Part shown: one piece after another, positions 1 through 8,903 of the stretch
Numbering within the stretch: position 1 is the first letter of the stretch
Layout of the letters: each line of letters opens with the position of its first letter
NCBI RefSeq assembly: GCF_023101185.1
Contig: NZ_CP078077.1
Span: 186,001-250,000 of the forward strand
Direction of reading: 5' to 3'
DNA: 64,000 nucleotides
Source: Microbacterium galbinum
Lineage (GTDB): Bacteria; Actinomycetota; Actinomycetes; Actinomycetales; Microbacteriaceae
Position numbers and translations under genes: made by a program
Notes under the pieces: generated by a model
What the model was told of the DNA's origin: nothing
Databases searched by the model: none
What the model saw: only the letters and a program-made list of their open reading frames with translations

Positions 1-225
1 GCCGACGACATCTCCGACGCGGAGATCGCGGCCTACGTCGCCTCGGGCGAGCCGTTGCTGGTCGCGGGCGCCTTCACCGTCGACAGCCTGGGCGGGGCGT
101 TCATCACCCGGGTCGACGGCGATCCATCGACCGTGGTGGGGATGTCCCTCTCGACCGTGCGGCGCCTCGCCGCCGACCTCGGCGTCGTCTGGACGGACCT
201 CTGGAACACCCCGACCACGTCGTAG
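1..225 (+). CDS. maf: Maf-like nucleotide pyrophosphatase, C-terminal part
   Basis: The window opens inside this gene; the last 74 codons and a TAG stop are visible. The fragment has the Maf-family end: an [15 protein letters not shown] helix, the [10 protein letters not shown] turn and the [16 protein letters not shown] segment before the last helix. Maf proteins are cytosolic house-cleaning pyrophosphatases that hydrolyse non-canonical or canonical NTPs to NMPs. In many actinobacteria maf sits directly before the acyl-CoA carboxylase alpha subunit, as here (78 bp gap), which supports the call. The catalytic N-terminal half is outside the window, so its integrity cannot be judged. Confidence 0.85.
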   Translation, partial: ADDISDAEIAAYVASGEPLLVAGAFTVDSLGGAFITRVDGDPSTVVGMSLSTVRRLAADLGVVWTDLWNTPTTS

Positions 226-290
226 ACTCCCCTCCACGTTCTCGGCTCTTTCTTGTGGGGAGTCGTCAAATGGATCCCCCTGCTTCTCGC

Positions 291-296
291 TAGGCT
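291..296 (+). promoter_or_regulatory. -10 element, leaderless promoter of the carboxylase gene
   Basis: TAGGCT followed by exactly 7 nt and then the ATG at 304. With the usual 6-7 nt between an actinobacterial -10 (TAnnnT) and the transcription start, the mRNA would begin at the start codon. No Shine-Dalgarno sequence precedes the ATG, which fits a leaderless message. Confidence 0.6.
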
Positions 297-303
297 GGCA
301 ACC

Positions 304-2070
304 ATGCCTGCTATCGCCAAGGTGCTCATCGCCAACCGCGGCGAGATCGCCGTCCGCATCATCCGCGCCGCCCGGGATTCCGGAATCGCCTCGGTCGCCG
401 TCTACGCCGACCAGGACCGTGACGCGCTGCACACGCGACTCGCCGACGAGGCCTACGCACTCGGAGGCGCGACGAGCGCCGAGACGTACCTCCAGATCGA
501 GAAGATCCTCTCCTTCGCCCGGCGCGCCGGTGCCGACGCCGTGCACCCCGGATACGGCTTCCTCGCCGAGAACGCCGAGTTCGCCCGCGCCGTGATCGGT
601 GCCGGACTCATCTGGATCGGCCCGTCGCCCGAGGCCATCGAGGCCCTCGGAGACAAGGTCACCGCGCGCCACGTGGCGGAGAAGGTGGGCGCCCCGCTCG
701 CCCCCGGCACGCCCGGTCCGGTCGAGACGGCCGACGAAGTGGTCGCCTTCGCGAAGGAGTTCGGCCTGCCGATCGCCATCAAGGCGGCCTACGGCGGCGG
801 CGGGCGCGGCCTCAAGGTCGCCCGCGAGCTCGACGAGGTCGCCGAGCTGTTCGAGTCGGCCACGCGCGAGGCCGTCGCGGCCTTCGGTCGCGGCGAGTGC
901 TTCGTCGAGAAGTACCTCGACAAGCCTCGCCACGTCGAGACCCAGTGCCTGGCGGACGCCGAGGGCAATGTCGTCGTCATCTCGACCCGCGACTGCTCGC
1001 TGCAGCGTCGCCACCAGAAGCTCGTCGAGGAGGCGCCCGCGCCGTTCCTGACCGACGAGCAGAATGCCCAGCTCTACGCCGCGTCAAAGGCCATCCTCAA
1101 GGAGGTCGGCTACGTGGGCGCCGGAACCTGCGAGTTCCTCATCGGCGCCGACGGCACGGTCTCGTTCCTCGAGGTCAACACGCGCCTCCAGGTCGAGCAC
1201 CCGGTCTCCGAGGAGGTCACCGGCATCGACCTCGTGCGCGAGCAGTTCCGCATCGCCGCCGGCGGCACGATCGACTACGCCGACCCCGAGCCCCAGGGTC
1301 ACTCCTTCGAGTTCCGCATCAACGGCGAGGACCCGGGTCGCGGCTTCCTCCCCCAGCCGGGCCCCGTCCACGTCTTCAAGACCTTCGGCGGTCCCGGCAT
1401 CCGTCTCGACTCCGGCGTGACCGCCGGCGACGCGGTCTCGGGCGCCTTCGACTCGCTGCTGGCGAAGATCATCGTCACCGGCAAGGACCGCGAGGAGGCG
1501 CTGGAGCGCTCGCGCCGCGCGCTCGACGAGTTCGAGGTCGCAGGTCTCCCCACCGTGCTCCCCTTCCACCGCAAGGTCGTGCGCGACCCCGCCTTCACCG
1601 CCGAGAACGGCGATTTCGGCATCTTCACGCGCTGGATCGAGACCGAGTTCGTCAACGACATCCCCGCATGGGACGGCGAGCTCGAGGCCCCGGCACCGGG
1701 TGCCGGTCGCCACACGGTGGTCGTCGAGGTCGCCGGCAAGCGCCTCGAGGTCAGCCTGCCCGACCGCGTGGCCGTCGCCGCCGGCAGCGCCGGGCGCCCC
1801 GCCGCCGTGCCGCCGGCGCGTCGCAGCCACGCCACGACCGCCAACGCGGGCGCCTCGGGCGATGCGGTCAAGTCGCCCATGCAGGCGACCGTCGTCAAGA
1901 TCGCCGTCGAAGAGGGACAGCAGGTCGTCAAGGGCGACCTCGTCGTCGTGCTCGAGGCCATGAAGATGGAACAGCCTCTGCAGGCCCACAAGGACGGCGT
2001 GGTCGGCAACATCAATGCGGATGCCGGTGCCACCGTCTCCGCCGGGCACCAGCTGCTCACGATCAGCTGA
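304..2070 (+). CDS. Acetyl/propionyl-CoA carboxylase alpha subunit (biotin carboxylase + BCCP)
   Basis: 588-residue two-function subunit that carboxylates its own biotin with ATP and bicarbonate and hands it to a separate carboxyltransferase beta subunit. The biotin carboxylase domain fills about residues 4-450 ([13 protein letters not shown] at the start, ATP-grasp loop GGGGRG near residue 163, [10 protein letters not shown] motif). A Pro/Ala-rich linker leads to the biotinyl domain, where EAMKM places the biotinylated lysine at residue 554. An open frame extends upstream to 253, but the ATG at 304 matches family starts and sits 7 nt after a -10 box. Actinobacterial enzymes of this layout serve acetyl-CoA and/or propionyl-CoA carboxylation; the substrate cannot be told from this subunit. 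No beta subunit is in the window. Confidence 0.93.
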   Translation: MPAIAKVLIANRGEIAVRIIRAARDSGIASVAVYADQDRDALHTRLADEAYALGGATSAETYLQIEKILSFARRAGADAVHPGYGFLAENAEFARAVIGAGLIWIGPSPEAIEALGDKVTARHVAEKVGAPLAPGTPGPVETADEVVAFAKEFGLPIAIKAAYGGGGRGLKVARELDEVAELFESATREAVAAFGRGECFVEKYLDKPRHVETQCLADAEGNVVVISTRDCSLQRRHQKLVEEAPAPFLTDEQNAQLYAASKAILKEVGYVGAGTCEFLIGADGTVSFLEVNTRLQVEHPVSEEVTGIDLVREQFRIAAGGTIDYADPEPQGHSFEFRINGEDPGRGFLPQPGPVHVFKTFGGPGIRLDSGVTAGDAVSGAFDSLLAKIIVTGKDREEALERSRRALDEFEVAGLPTVLPFHRKVVRDPAFTAENGDFGIFTRWIETEFVNDIPAWDGELEAPAPGAGRHTVVVEVAGKRLEVSLPDRVAVAAGSAGRPAAVPPARRSHATTANAGASGDAVKSPMQATVVKIAVEEGQQVVKGDLVVVLEAMKMEQPLQAHKDGVVGNINADAGATVSAGHQLLTIS

Positions 2071-2084
2071 CCATCCCCCGAACA

Positions 2085-2122
2085 CGCGAAAGGCGCCCCA
2101 CCGAGGTGGGGCGCCTTTCGCG
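2085..2122. terminator. Bidirectional hairpin terminator
   Basis: Perfect 18-bp inverted repeat (2085-2102 with 2105-2122; core aaaggcgccccacc) between the convergent ends of the carboxylase gene (2070) and lpdA (2131). The outer AAA/TTT lets it act on both strands. Confidence 0.85.
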
Positions 2123-2130
2123 TCGTCCGC

Positions 2131-3579
2131 TCAGGAGATGTTGAACAGGTGCATCGCCCGGCTCGCGTCCGTGATGCTGCTGGACAGCGAGGGGTACGCC
2201 GCGAAGACGCGCGAGACCTGATCGACCGTGAGGCGCCGCTCGACGGCGATCGCGATCGGGTAGATCAGCTCGGAGGCCTTCGGGGCGACGATCACGCCGC
2301 CGATGACGGTTCCCGACCCCTTGCGGGCGATGAGCTTCACGAAGCCGTCCTTGATGCCCATCATCTTCGCGCGCGGGTTCGCCGCCAGCGGGAGCTTGTA
2401 GACCATGCCGTCGGCCACGCCGTCCTCGACGTCCTTCTCGGAGTACCCGACGGTCGCGATCTCGGGCGCGGTGAAGATGTTCGAGGTGATCTTGATCTGC
2501 TCCAGCGGGATCACGATGTCGCCGAGAGCGTGGAACACGGCCGTACGGCCCTGCATCGACGCGACGGAGGCCAGCGGGAAGAAGTTCGTGCAGTCGCCCA
2601 CCGCGTAGATGTTCGGGACCGAGGTGCGCGCCACGCGGTTCACACGGACGTGCCCCTGCTCGGTGAGCTCCACGCCCGCCTCGGCCAGACCGATGTCGGC
2701 GGTGTTGGGGATGGATCCGACCGCCATGAGGCAGTGGCTGCCGTCGACCGTGCGGCCGTCGGAGAGCGTGACGGTGACGCCGTCCTTCGTGGTCTCGACC
2801 TTGTCGGCGCGGGCCTTCGAGAGCACTGTCATGCCACCGCGCTTGAAGACCTTCTCGAGCACGCGGGCGGCATCCTGGTCCTCACCGGGAAGCACCTGGT
2901 CGCGACTGGAGACGAGCGTCACCTTCGCACCGAGGTTCATGTACGCGGAGGCGAACTCGGCACCGGTGACACCCGAGCCGACCACGATCAGGTGCTCCGG
3001 GAGGGACTTCATGTCGTACAGCTGCGTCCACGTGAGGATGCGTCGGCCGTCGGGCTTGGCGGAGTCCAGCTCGCGGGGAGCCGCGCCGACCGCCACCACG
3101 ATGGTGTCGGCCTCCACGCGGTCGAAGTCGGTGCCGCCCTGACCGGTCGAGACGACGATCGCGTCGGAACCCTCCAGCCGCCCGTGACCGGAGAGGATGC
3201 GCACACCCGCCTCCAGGAGGGTCGCCCGCATGTCCTCCGACTGCTGTCCGGCGAGGGCCATCAGGCGCTTGTTGACGGCGGCGAGGTTGATCGCGATCTC
3301 GGGCTTGAGCGGCTTGCCCCTCTCGCCCTTCGCGTAGAACTGCACACCGAGGTCGCTCGCCTCGGAGATCGCGACCGCGGCATCGGCCGTCGCGATCAGG
3401 CTCTTCGACGGCACGACGTCGGTGAGGACTGCCGCACCGCCCACGCCGACGCGCTCGACCAGGGTCACCTCGGCTCCGAGCTGAGCGGCAGCCAGGGCCG
3501 CCTCGTAACCGCCGGGACCGCCGCCGAGGACGGCGACGCGCTGAGTGCGCTCGAAAGGGGTGGAAGACATGGAAGCCAT
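2131..3579 (-). CDS. lpdA: LpdA-like NAD(P)H-quinone dehydrogenase (flavoprotein disulfide reductase family)
   Basis: 482-residue FAD flavoprotein with the pyridine nucleotide-disulfide reductase fold: FAD loop GGGPGG near residue 19, NAD(P) loop GSGVTGAEFA mid-protein, a second FAD motif (NIYAVGDC) and the C-terminal dimerisation domain. Where true lipoamide dehydrogenases carry the redox-active CxxxxC pair, this protein reads GGAAVLTDVVPSKSL, so both cysteines are missing. That is the hallmark of the mycobacterial LpdA (Rv3303c) subfamily, which reduces quinones rather than lipoamide. Two in-frame starts are possible (MASMSS or MSS, nine bases apart). It diverges from punA with 49 bp between them. 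Confidence 0.85.
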   Translation of the reverse strand: MASMSSTPFERTQRVAVLGGGPGGYEAALAAAQLGAEVTLVERVGVGGAAVLTDVVPSKSLIATADAAVAISEASDLGVQFYAKGERGKPLKPEIAINLAAVNKRLMALAGQQSEDMRATLLEAGVRILSGHGRLEGSDAIVVSTGQGGTDFDRVEADTIVVAVGAAPRELDSAKPDGRRILTWTQLYDMKSLPEHLIVVGSGVTGAEFASAYMNLGAKVTLVSSRDQVLPGEDQDAARVLEKVFKRGGMTVLSKARADKVETTKDGVTVTLSDGRTVDGSHCLMAVGSIPNTADIGLAEAGVELTEQGHVRVNRVARTSVPNIYAVGDCTNFFPLASVASMQGRTAVFHALGDIVIPLEQIKITSNIFTAPEIATVGYSEKDVEDGVADGMVYKLPLAANPRAKMMGIKDGFVKLIARKGSGTVIGGVIVAPKASELIYPIAIAVERRLTVDQVSRVFAAYPSLSSSITDASRAMHLFNIS

Positions 3580-3591
3580 TCTTCCGCAATC

Positions 3592-3621
3592 TTGGCAGCC
3601 GAGCCGTCACCTTCCTAGAGT
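3592..3621 (+). promoter_or_regulatory. Promoter of the purine nucleoside phosphorylase gene
   Basis: -35 TTGGCA (3592-3597), 18-nt spacer, -10 TAGAGT (3616-3621), then 7 nt to the ATG at 3629. The geometry predicts a leaderless transcript and decides the start. Confidence 0.65.
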
Positions 3622-3628
3622 GGAGCCT

Positions 3629-4462
3629 ATGTCCGAGACTCACAGCAACCCCCTGGACGACCCGAACGCCAACCCGTTCGAGGTCGCCGCCACCGCCGCC
3701 GCCGACATCGCCCGGCTGACCGGCGTCGAGAAGCACGACATCGCGCTCACGCTCGGCAGCGGTTGGGGCAAGGCGGCCGACATCATCGGCGAGACCGTCG
3801 CGACCATCCCCGCGACCGAGGTGACCGGCTTCTCGAAGCCCGCGCTCGAGGGCCACGTCGGCACCCTGCGCAGCATCCGCACCCCCGACGGCAAGAACGT
3901 CCTCGTCATCGGCGCGCGCACCCACTACTACGAGGACCACGGCGTCCGTCGTGTCGTGCACAGCGTGCGCACGGCGGCGGCGACCGGCGCCAAGATCATG
4001 GTGCTCACGAACGGCGCCGGCGGCATCCGCGAGACCTGGACGCCCGGCCAGCCGGTGCTCATCAGCGACCACATCAACCTCACCGCCGACTCCCCGCTCG
4101 AAGGCGCCACCTTCATCGACCTCACCGATCTGTACGCGAAGCGCCTGCGCGACATCGCCCGCAGCGTCGACCCGAGCCTCGACGAGGGCGTCTACACGCA
4201 GTTCCGCGGCCCGCACTACGAGACGCCGGCCGAGGTGCAGATGGCGAAGGTCATCGGCGGGCACATCGTCGGCATGTCGACCGCTCTCGAGGCGATCGCC
4301 GCCCGCGAGGCGGGCATGGAGGTGCTCGGCTTCTCGCTGATCACGAACCTCGCCGCCGGCATCCAGAAGACGCCCCTCAGCCACGCCGAGGTGATCGAGG
4401 CCGGCCGCGAGGCGGAGCCGGTGATCTCGGCCCTCCTCGCCCGAGTGGTCGAGGCGCTGTGA
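3629..4462 (+). CDS. punA: Purine nucleoside phosphorylase (trimeric PunA type)
   Basis: 277 residues. Cytosolic enzyme that phosphorolyses (deoxy)inosine and guanosine to free base and (deoxy)ribose-1-phosphate. Family signatures: phosphate loop GSGWG near residue 43, the RTHYYEDHG segment, TNGAGGI, FRGPHYETPAEV and GMSTALEAIAAR, the last being typical of the trimeric low-molecular-weight class. The frame is open from 3545, but the ATG at 3629 fits the family length and the promoter just upstream. It overlaps the next gene by 4 bases (GTGA). The phosphohexomutase downstream could interconvert the sugar phosphate it releases; that link is inferred. Confidence 0.92.
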   Translation: MSETHSNPLDDPNANPFEVAATAAADIARLTGVEKHDIALTLGSGWGKAADIIGETVATIPATEVTGFSKPALEGHVGTLRSIRTPDGKNVLVIGARTHYYEDHGVRRVVHSVRTAAATGAKIMVLTNGAGGIRETWTPGQPVLISDHINLTADSPLEGATFIDLTDLYAKRLRDIARSVDPSLDEGVYTQFRGPHYETPAEVQMAKVIGGHIVGMSTALEAIAAREAGMEVLGFSLITNLAAGIQKTPLSHAEVIEAGREAEPVISALLARVVEAL

Positions 4463-6129
4463 GCGAGGAGCGGCTCGCCCAGGCACGCGCCTGGATGCGC
4501 CAGGACCCCGACCACGAGACCCGCGATCAGCTCGCCGGGATCATCACGCGCGCGGCGAGCGGCGAGGAGGCAGCGCTCGCCGACCTCGACGACCGCTTCG
4601 GCGCCCGCCTGGCCTTCGGGACGGCGGGTCTGCGCGGCGAGCTCGGTGCCGGGAGCAACCGCATGAACCGGGTGCTCGTGACGCAGGCCGCCGCGGGCTT
4701 CGCCGCGTATCTGCGCGAGCGCTCGGGAGGCGCGACGCCGACCGTGGTGATCGGCTACGACGGACGCCGCAACTCGCGGGTGTTCGCCACGGACTCCGCC
4801 GAGATCTTCGCCGGCGCGGGGCTGCGTGCCGTGCTGCTCCCGCGTCTGCTGCCCACACCGGTGCTCGCGTTCGCGGTGCGCCACCTCGGCGCGGATGCCG
4901 GGGTCATGGTGACCGCGAGCCACAACCCGCCGAACGACAACGGCTACAAGGTCTACCTCGGCGGTGCCGACGAGGGCTCGCAGATCGTCGCCCCGGCGGA
5001 CGCCGAGATCGCGGCATCCATCCAGCGCATCGCGGATGCCGGCAGCATCGCCGCTCTCCCCCGCTCGACCTCCTACGAGGTCGCGGGCGAAGACGTCGTC
5101 GATGCGTACGTGGCCGCCACCGCCGCGGTCGCCCCCGCTCCCGCGAGCGCATCGAGCATGCGCTGGGTGTACACGGCGATGCACGGCGTCGGGTGGGAGA
5201 CCTTCGCGCGCATCGTGACCGACGCGGGGTACCCGCGGCCCGCCGTCGTCGGCGAACAGCTCGCGCCGGACGCGACCTTCCGCACGGTCTCCTTCCCGAA
5301 TCCGGAGGAGCCGGGAGCGATGGACCTCGCGTTCGCGCGTGCCCGTCGCACGAACGCGGACTTCATCCTCGCCAACGACCCGGATGCCGACCGCCTCGCC
5401 GTCGCCATCCCCGACGACTCGACCCCCGAGGGCTGGCGTCGCCTGACCGGCAACGAGGTCGGCCTGCTCCTGGGCGCCCGCGCCGCCCGCGCCGCCGCCG
5501 GTACGCCCGGCGCAGCGCTCGCGTGCTCACTGGTGTCGTCGCCGGGCCTCGGCGCGATCGCCGCGCACCACGGCCTCGACTTCCACGAGACGCTCACGGG
5601 GTTCAAATGGATCTCCCGTGCGCCCGGCATCGTCTTCGGTTTCGAGGAGGCCCTCGGCTATCTCGTGAACCCCGAGACGGTGCGCGACAAGGACGGCATC
5701 TCCGCGGCCGTCGCGATCCTCGGCCTCGCCGCCGAGGCCCGCGACCGCGGCGCATCGATCGCGGATCTGCTCGCGGAGCTCGGCGACACCTACGGGCATT
5801 TCTCGAGCGGTCAGGTTTCGATCCGCGTCGACGATCTCTCGATCATCGGGCGCGTCATGCTGGCCCTGCGCACGCTGCCCCCGGTCCAGATCGCCGGCCG
5901 CCCGGTCGCCTCGGCCGAGGATCTTCTGCACGCGGCAGCGGGTCAGCCCTCGGGCGATGTGCTGCGCTACCGGCTCGACGACGGCTCACGGGTGATCGTG
6001 CGCCCGAGCGGTACCGAGCCCAAGCTCAAGGTGTACATCGACGCCGCGGGCGCCTCGGCCGACGAAGCCCGCGCAGCGGTCGCCGAGATCGAGACCGGCG
6101 TGCGGGAACTCCTCGACGAGCGCTCCTGA
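4459..6129 (+). CDS. Phospho-sugar mutase (phosphoglucomutase/phosphomannomutase family)
   Basis: 556 residues with GTG start inside the GTGA overlap with punA. The alpha-D-phosphohexomutase domains I-IV are present: early FGTAGLRGELGAG, the active-site loop TASHNPPNDNG with the phosphoserine at residue 154, the metal loop DPDADR, the substrate loop GFEEALGY, and the C-terminal phosphate-binding RPSGTEPKLK. It moves phosphate between the 1 and 6 (or 1 and 5) positions of sugars. The length and the LRGELGAG motif resemble the PGM2/phosphopentomutase-like branch, and its position after punA would suit phosphopentomutase activity. That substrate choice is inference. Confidence 0.88.
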   Translation: MSEERLAQARAWMRQDPDHETRDQLAGIITRAASGEEAALADLDDRFGARLAFGTAGLRGELGAGSNRMNRVLVTQAAAGFAAYLRERSGGATPTVVIGYDGRRNSRVFATDSAEIFAGAGLRAVLLPRLLPTPVLAFAVRHLGADAGVMVTASHNPPNDNGYKVYLGGADEGSQIVAPADAEIAASIQRIADAGSIAALPRSTSYEVAGEDVVDAYVAATAAVAPAPASASSMRWVYTAMHGVGWETFARIVTDAGYPRPAVVGEQLAPDATFRTVSFPNPEEPGAMDLAFARARRTNADFILANDPDADRLAVAIPDDSTPEGWRRLTGNEVGLLLGARAARAAAGTPGAALACSLVSSPGLGAIAAHHGLDFHETLTGFKWISRAPGIVFGFEEALGYLVNPETVRDKDGISAAVAILGLAAEARDRGASIADLLAELGDTYGHFSSGQVSIRVDDLSIIGRVMLALRTLPPVQIAGRPVASAEDLLHAAAGQPSGDVLRYRLDDGSRVIVRPSGTEPKLKVYIDAAGASADEARAAVAEIETGVRELLDERS

Positions 6130-6136
6130 TCCCTCA

Positions 6137-6172
6137 CGACGGCGCGTGGCCCCTCGGGGCCGCGCGCCGTCG
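6137..6172 (+). terminator. Hairpin after the phosphohexomutase gene
   Basis: Inverted repeat of about 16 bp with a short loop (cgacggcgcg ... cgcgccgtcg) starting 8 bp after the stop. It has no T-tract. Confidence 0.55.
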
Positions 6173-6183
6173 GCATACCCGGA

Positions 6184-6189
6184 TACGAT
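6184..6189 (+). promoter_or_regulatory. -10 element, leaderless promoter of the HPr-like gene
   Basis: TACGAT followed by 6 nt and the ATG at 6196. No ribosome-binding site is present. The small gene therefore appears to be its own transcription unit. Confidence 0.5.
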
Positions 6190-6195
6190 CGGATC

Positions 6196-6459
6196 ATGCC
6201 GACCCGCCACGTCATCGTCAGCGCGCACAACGGAGTGCATGCCCGACCCGTCGCCGAGATCGTCCGTCTCGTGCAGGCGCACGGGGCACCGGTCACCCTG
6301 CGCACCTCGGACGGGACGACCGTCGATCTGCGCAGCGTGCTGGCGGTGATGGACCTCGCGCTCGGCACGGGCGATGCCGTCGAGCTGCAGACCGCGGCGG
6401 GCCCGGGTGCCGATGAGCTGCTCGACGAGCTGGCGGCCGTCCTCGCGCCGGCGAGCTGA
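6196..6459 (+). CDS. HPr-family protein, stand-alone paralogue
   Basis: 87 residues with the HPr fold. The active-site motif GVHARPVAEI places the phosphorylatable histidine at residue 15, and a serine lies at residue 47 near the position of the regulatory Ser46 of Gram-positive HPr. The second half is shorter and less canonical than the HPr encoded at 8900-9175 (it lacks the NAAS sequence around Ser46). It is transcribed alone and runs convergently into the PTS regulator gene 38 bp away. It could be a second phosphocarrier, or a partner of the regulator; the sequence does not decide. Confidence 0.75.
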   Translation: MPTRHVIVSAHNGVHARPVAEIVRLVQAHGAPVTLRTSDGTTVDLRSVLAVMDLALGTGDAVELQTAAGPGADELLDELAAVLAPAS

Positions 6460-6497
6460 CCCCGCTCCGCTGTCTGCGGTGATGACGGCGAGAACGC

Positions 6498-8417
6498 TCA
6501 GCCGTCGATGACGGCGACGAGCTCGTCGAGGAAGGCCTCGAAGGTCGTTCCCCGGCGCACGATCCGCTGCACGCTCTCGCGCTCGCTGAAGACCTCGACG
6601 AGCTGCTCGAACACGGTCTGGAACGCCGCGCGATCGCCCTCGCTGAACGCGGCGAGCGCGACCACCTGCACACGCCCGTCCGCCCAGGCGGCCGATCCGT
6701 CGGCCACCCCGATCGCGATGGCCGTGCGCGTCGCGGTCATCTGCAGCGCATGCGGTACGGCGAGTGCATCGGTGAACGCGGTCGACGACATCCGCTCGCG
6801 CACGATGGTGTTCTCGACGTAGTCCTCCCCGATGACGCCGGTGTCCACGAGCAGTCCCCCGAGGCGTCGGATGATCGCCTCCTCGCCCTCGTCGGGGAGC
6901 GGGTGCACGAAGGCATCGGCATCGAAGTACTGGGCGAGCTCCTCGCGCAGGTGCGTGAGCCGGCGACCGCGGCGGATGCGACCGGCGGCCTGCTGCACGC
7001 GCTCGACGTCGGAGTCGGTGAAGAACGGATGGATGCGCACGAAGCGGTCGCCGGTGAGGGCGGGCTCGATCGTGCTGAGCACGAGGTCGGTGTCGAACGA
7101 CGACCAGTCCGGGTCGACGCTGGTCACCACGCTCGTGACCTCGATCGCCGAGCCGAGCGACCGGTCGACGCTCGATCGCAGCAGCTCGTGCAGCTCGTAG
7201 TACCCCGGGCAGACGATGGTGGCGGTGAGGATCGTCGCGGCCTTGCGGCTGCGTTCGAGCCGTCCGCCGACGTGCATGGCGATGTAGGCGATCTCGTCGT
7301 CGTGGATCGGGGTGCCGAGGCGGTCGTGCAGCCCCGAGGCGATCGACACCGCGACCTCGAAGATCATGGGATAGGAGGTCTTCAGCGAACGTGTGAGCGG
7401 ATTGCGGGCGAAGGCCTGGCCCTGCGCACGCCGGAGCAGGTTCTGCACGTGCAGCGAGAGGCGGAGCACGAACGAGTCCTCGACGAGGTCGACGTCGTAC
7501 TCGGCCGCAGCCCGGGCGAGCTCGGCGCGCACCGCGTCTTCGACCCCGGCCTCCACACCGCTGCGGGCGACCTCCCGCGTCGCCTCCTCGCCGGGAGCGA
7601 CGACCCGGGTGAGCACGAGCGAGGCGAGGTGCCGGCTGTCGCCCTCCCCCAGCTCGACGCCGAAGTGCTCGGTCGCCAGGCGTGAGATCGTCTCCCCCAC
7701 CCGGGGGATCTCGTCGTGCGCTCCGGTCGGCACGCCCGCGATCGCGTAGCCCGCGGCGACGCGGTCCGTCGCGATCGCGATGTGCAGGAGCACGTCCGAG
7801 ATCGCGAGCTCGTTGACGAAGTAGCCGAGCGTTCCGAGTTCGCGCACGAGCGCCGACTTGAACGGGCCGACCGCCTCGGCCGACATGCCCGTGCCGGCGA
7901 GCGCACGGCGGAACGTCTCGGGATGGAACGACGCGGCATCCATCTCGTCGTGGGCGAGGCGCGAGATCAGCCGGCGCTGCTCCTCCTCGGTGCCCTGCAG
8001 TCGCACGATCTCGCGATCGCGCTCGAGCACGAGGTCCGTGCCGTCGAGGAGGCTGCGGACACGGGCGAGATCGGACTCGAGGGTCGCCTCGCTCACGTGC
8101 AACCGCTCGGCGGTCGCGTAGATGTCGATGCCGTCGGGCTCGTCGAGGAGCATCCGCACCACGGCGTGCAGGCGATCGCGAGGAGCGGACTCGCCACCCG
8201 ACCGCGCGCGCAGCGCATCGCGCGCGGCGGGACCCGCGCGATAACCCGCGGGACCGGACTCGACGGCGTCACCGCCGACACGGGCGTTGAGGGCGGCGAC
8301 GTACGAGCGGATGCTGCGGGGCGTCACCCCGACCAGATCGGCGAGGCTGGCAGCGGTCACCCACGATCCCCGACGCAGCAGAGCGGTGAGGATCTGGTCC
8401 TGGCGCTGGCGCGACAT
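6498..8417 (-). CDS. mtlR: PRD-domain PTS-dependent transcription regulator (MtlR-like)
   Basis: 639 residues in the BglG/MtlR order. An N-terminal winged helix (about 1-65, with SLADLVGVTPRSIRSYV) is followed by a second HTH (about 100-140, LHVSEATLESDLARV), two PRD modules (about 175-395), an EIIB-Gat-like domain with Cys403 (IVCPGYYELHELL) and a C-terminal EIIA-Mtl-like domain with the phospho-accepting His556 (LAVPHAL). Such proteins activate PTS operons when dephosphorylated by their cognate EII and phosphorylated by HPr. The ATG at 8417 is preceded by gaggatc on the minus strand; the frame runs further upstream but without support. It faces the mannitol operon across 171 bp. Confidence 0.88.
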   Translation of the reverse strand: MSRQRQDQILTALLRRGSWVTAASLADLVGVTPRSIRSYVAALNARVGGDAVESGPAGYRAGPAARDALRARSGGESAPRDRLHAVVRMLLDEPDGIDIYATAERLHVSEATLESDLARVRSLLDGTDLVLERDREIVRLQGTEEEQRRLISRLAHDEMDAASFHPETFRRALAGTGMSAEAVGPFKSALVRELGTLGYFVNELAISDVLLHIAIATDRVAAGYAIAGVPTGAHDEIPRVGETISRLATEHFGVELGEGDSRHLASLVLTRVVAPGEEATREVARSGVEAGVEDAVRAELARAAAEYDVDLVEDSFVLRLSLHVQNLLRRAQGQAFARNPLTRSLKTSYPMIFEVAVSIASGLHDRLGTPIHDDEIAYIAMHVGGRLERSRKAATILTATIVCPGYYELHELLRSSVDRSLGSAIEVTSVVTSVDPDWSSFDTDLVLSTIEPALTGDRFVRIHPFFTDSDVERVQQAAGRIRRGRRLTHLREELAQYFDADAFVHPLPDEGEEAIIRRLGGLLVDTGVIGEDYVENTIVRERMSSTAFTDALAVPHALQMTATRTAIAIGVADGSAAWADGRVQVVALAAFSEGDRAAFQTVFEQLVEVFSERESVQRIVRRGTTFEAFLDELVAVIDG

Positions 8418-8500
8418 GATCCTCCCTCTGCTCGTCGTACGTGCGCGACTTCTCTGTGCGCCGCCCTCCCATGATGTCAGGCCGCGGCCGGAGCAGGGGC

Positions 8501-8527
8501 CGGAAGCGGGGTTCCGCAGGGGCGGAA
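8501..8527. promoter_or_regulatory. Alternating inverted repeats between mtlR and the PTS operon
   Basis: CGGAA (8501-8505), TTCCG (8512-8516) and CGGAA (8523-8527) alternate at exactly 11-bp intervals, giving two overlapping palindromes. The spacing of one helical turn and the location in the divergent intergenic region make this a candidate operator for the PRD regulator. That role is inferred from position. Confidence 0.45.
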
Positions 8528-8588
8528 AGGATCCTGTTGGCACCCCACCCCCGGTCTTTCACAGACTGTTCTCAGGAAGGTGGAATCG

Positions 8589-8903
8589 ATGAGGATCCTC
8601 ATTGTGTGCGGCGCGGGTGCGTCGAGCACGTTCGTCGCACAGCGACTGCGGCGCGCCGCATCCGACGCGGGTCTCGAATGGGATGCCGTCGCCGGAGTGG
8701 AGTCCTCCGTCTTCCCCGGCGCACAGGATGCGCTCCTCGTCGGCCCGCACCTCGCGGACCGGGTGGACGCCCTGCGCGCGAGCGCCGGGGTTCCCGTCGC
8801 CCTCCTGCCCGCCGACATCTTCGCCGACCGCGACGGGGAACGGACGCTCGCTCTGGTGCGCGCGCTGCTCGCCGCGGAGACCACCCCGAAAGGAACACCA
8901 TGA
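8589..8903 (+). CDS. PTS EIIB component, lactose/cellobiose-like, without a visible EIIC partner
   Basis: 104 residues with a single EIIB fold. The phosphocysteine is Cys7 in MRILIVCGAGASSTF, typical of the lactose/cellobiose EIIB class rather than the mannitol class. The ATG at 8589 follows aggaagg by 8 nt; an in-frame GTG at 8580 lies inside that ribosome-binding site and is rejected. It is the first gene of the PTS operon and overlaps HPr by ATGA. The mannitol permease encoded downstream already carries its own EIIB, so this one has no obvious transport partner here. It may serve another permease or signal to the regulator. Confidence 0.8.
   Translation: MRILIVCGAGASSTFVAQRLRRAASDAGLEWDAVAGVESSVFPGAQDALLVGPHLADRVDALRASAGVPVALLPADIFADRDGERTLALVRALLAAETTPKGTP

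Noticed and set aside
8580..8588. GTG at 8580 as the start of the orphan EIIB
   Set aside because: It overlaps the ribosome-binding site for the ATG at 8589, and the family begins directly with the first beta strand encoded from 8589.
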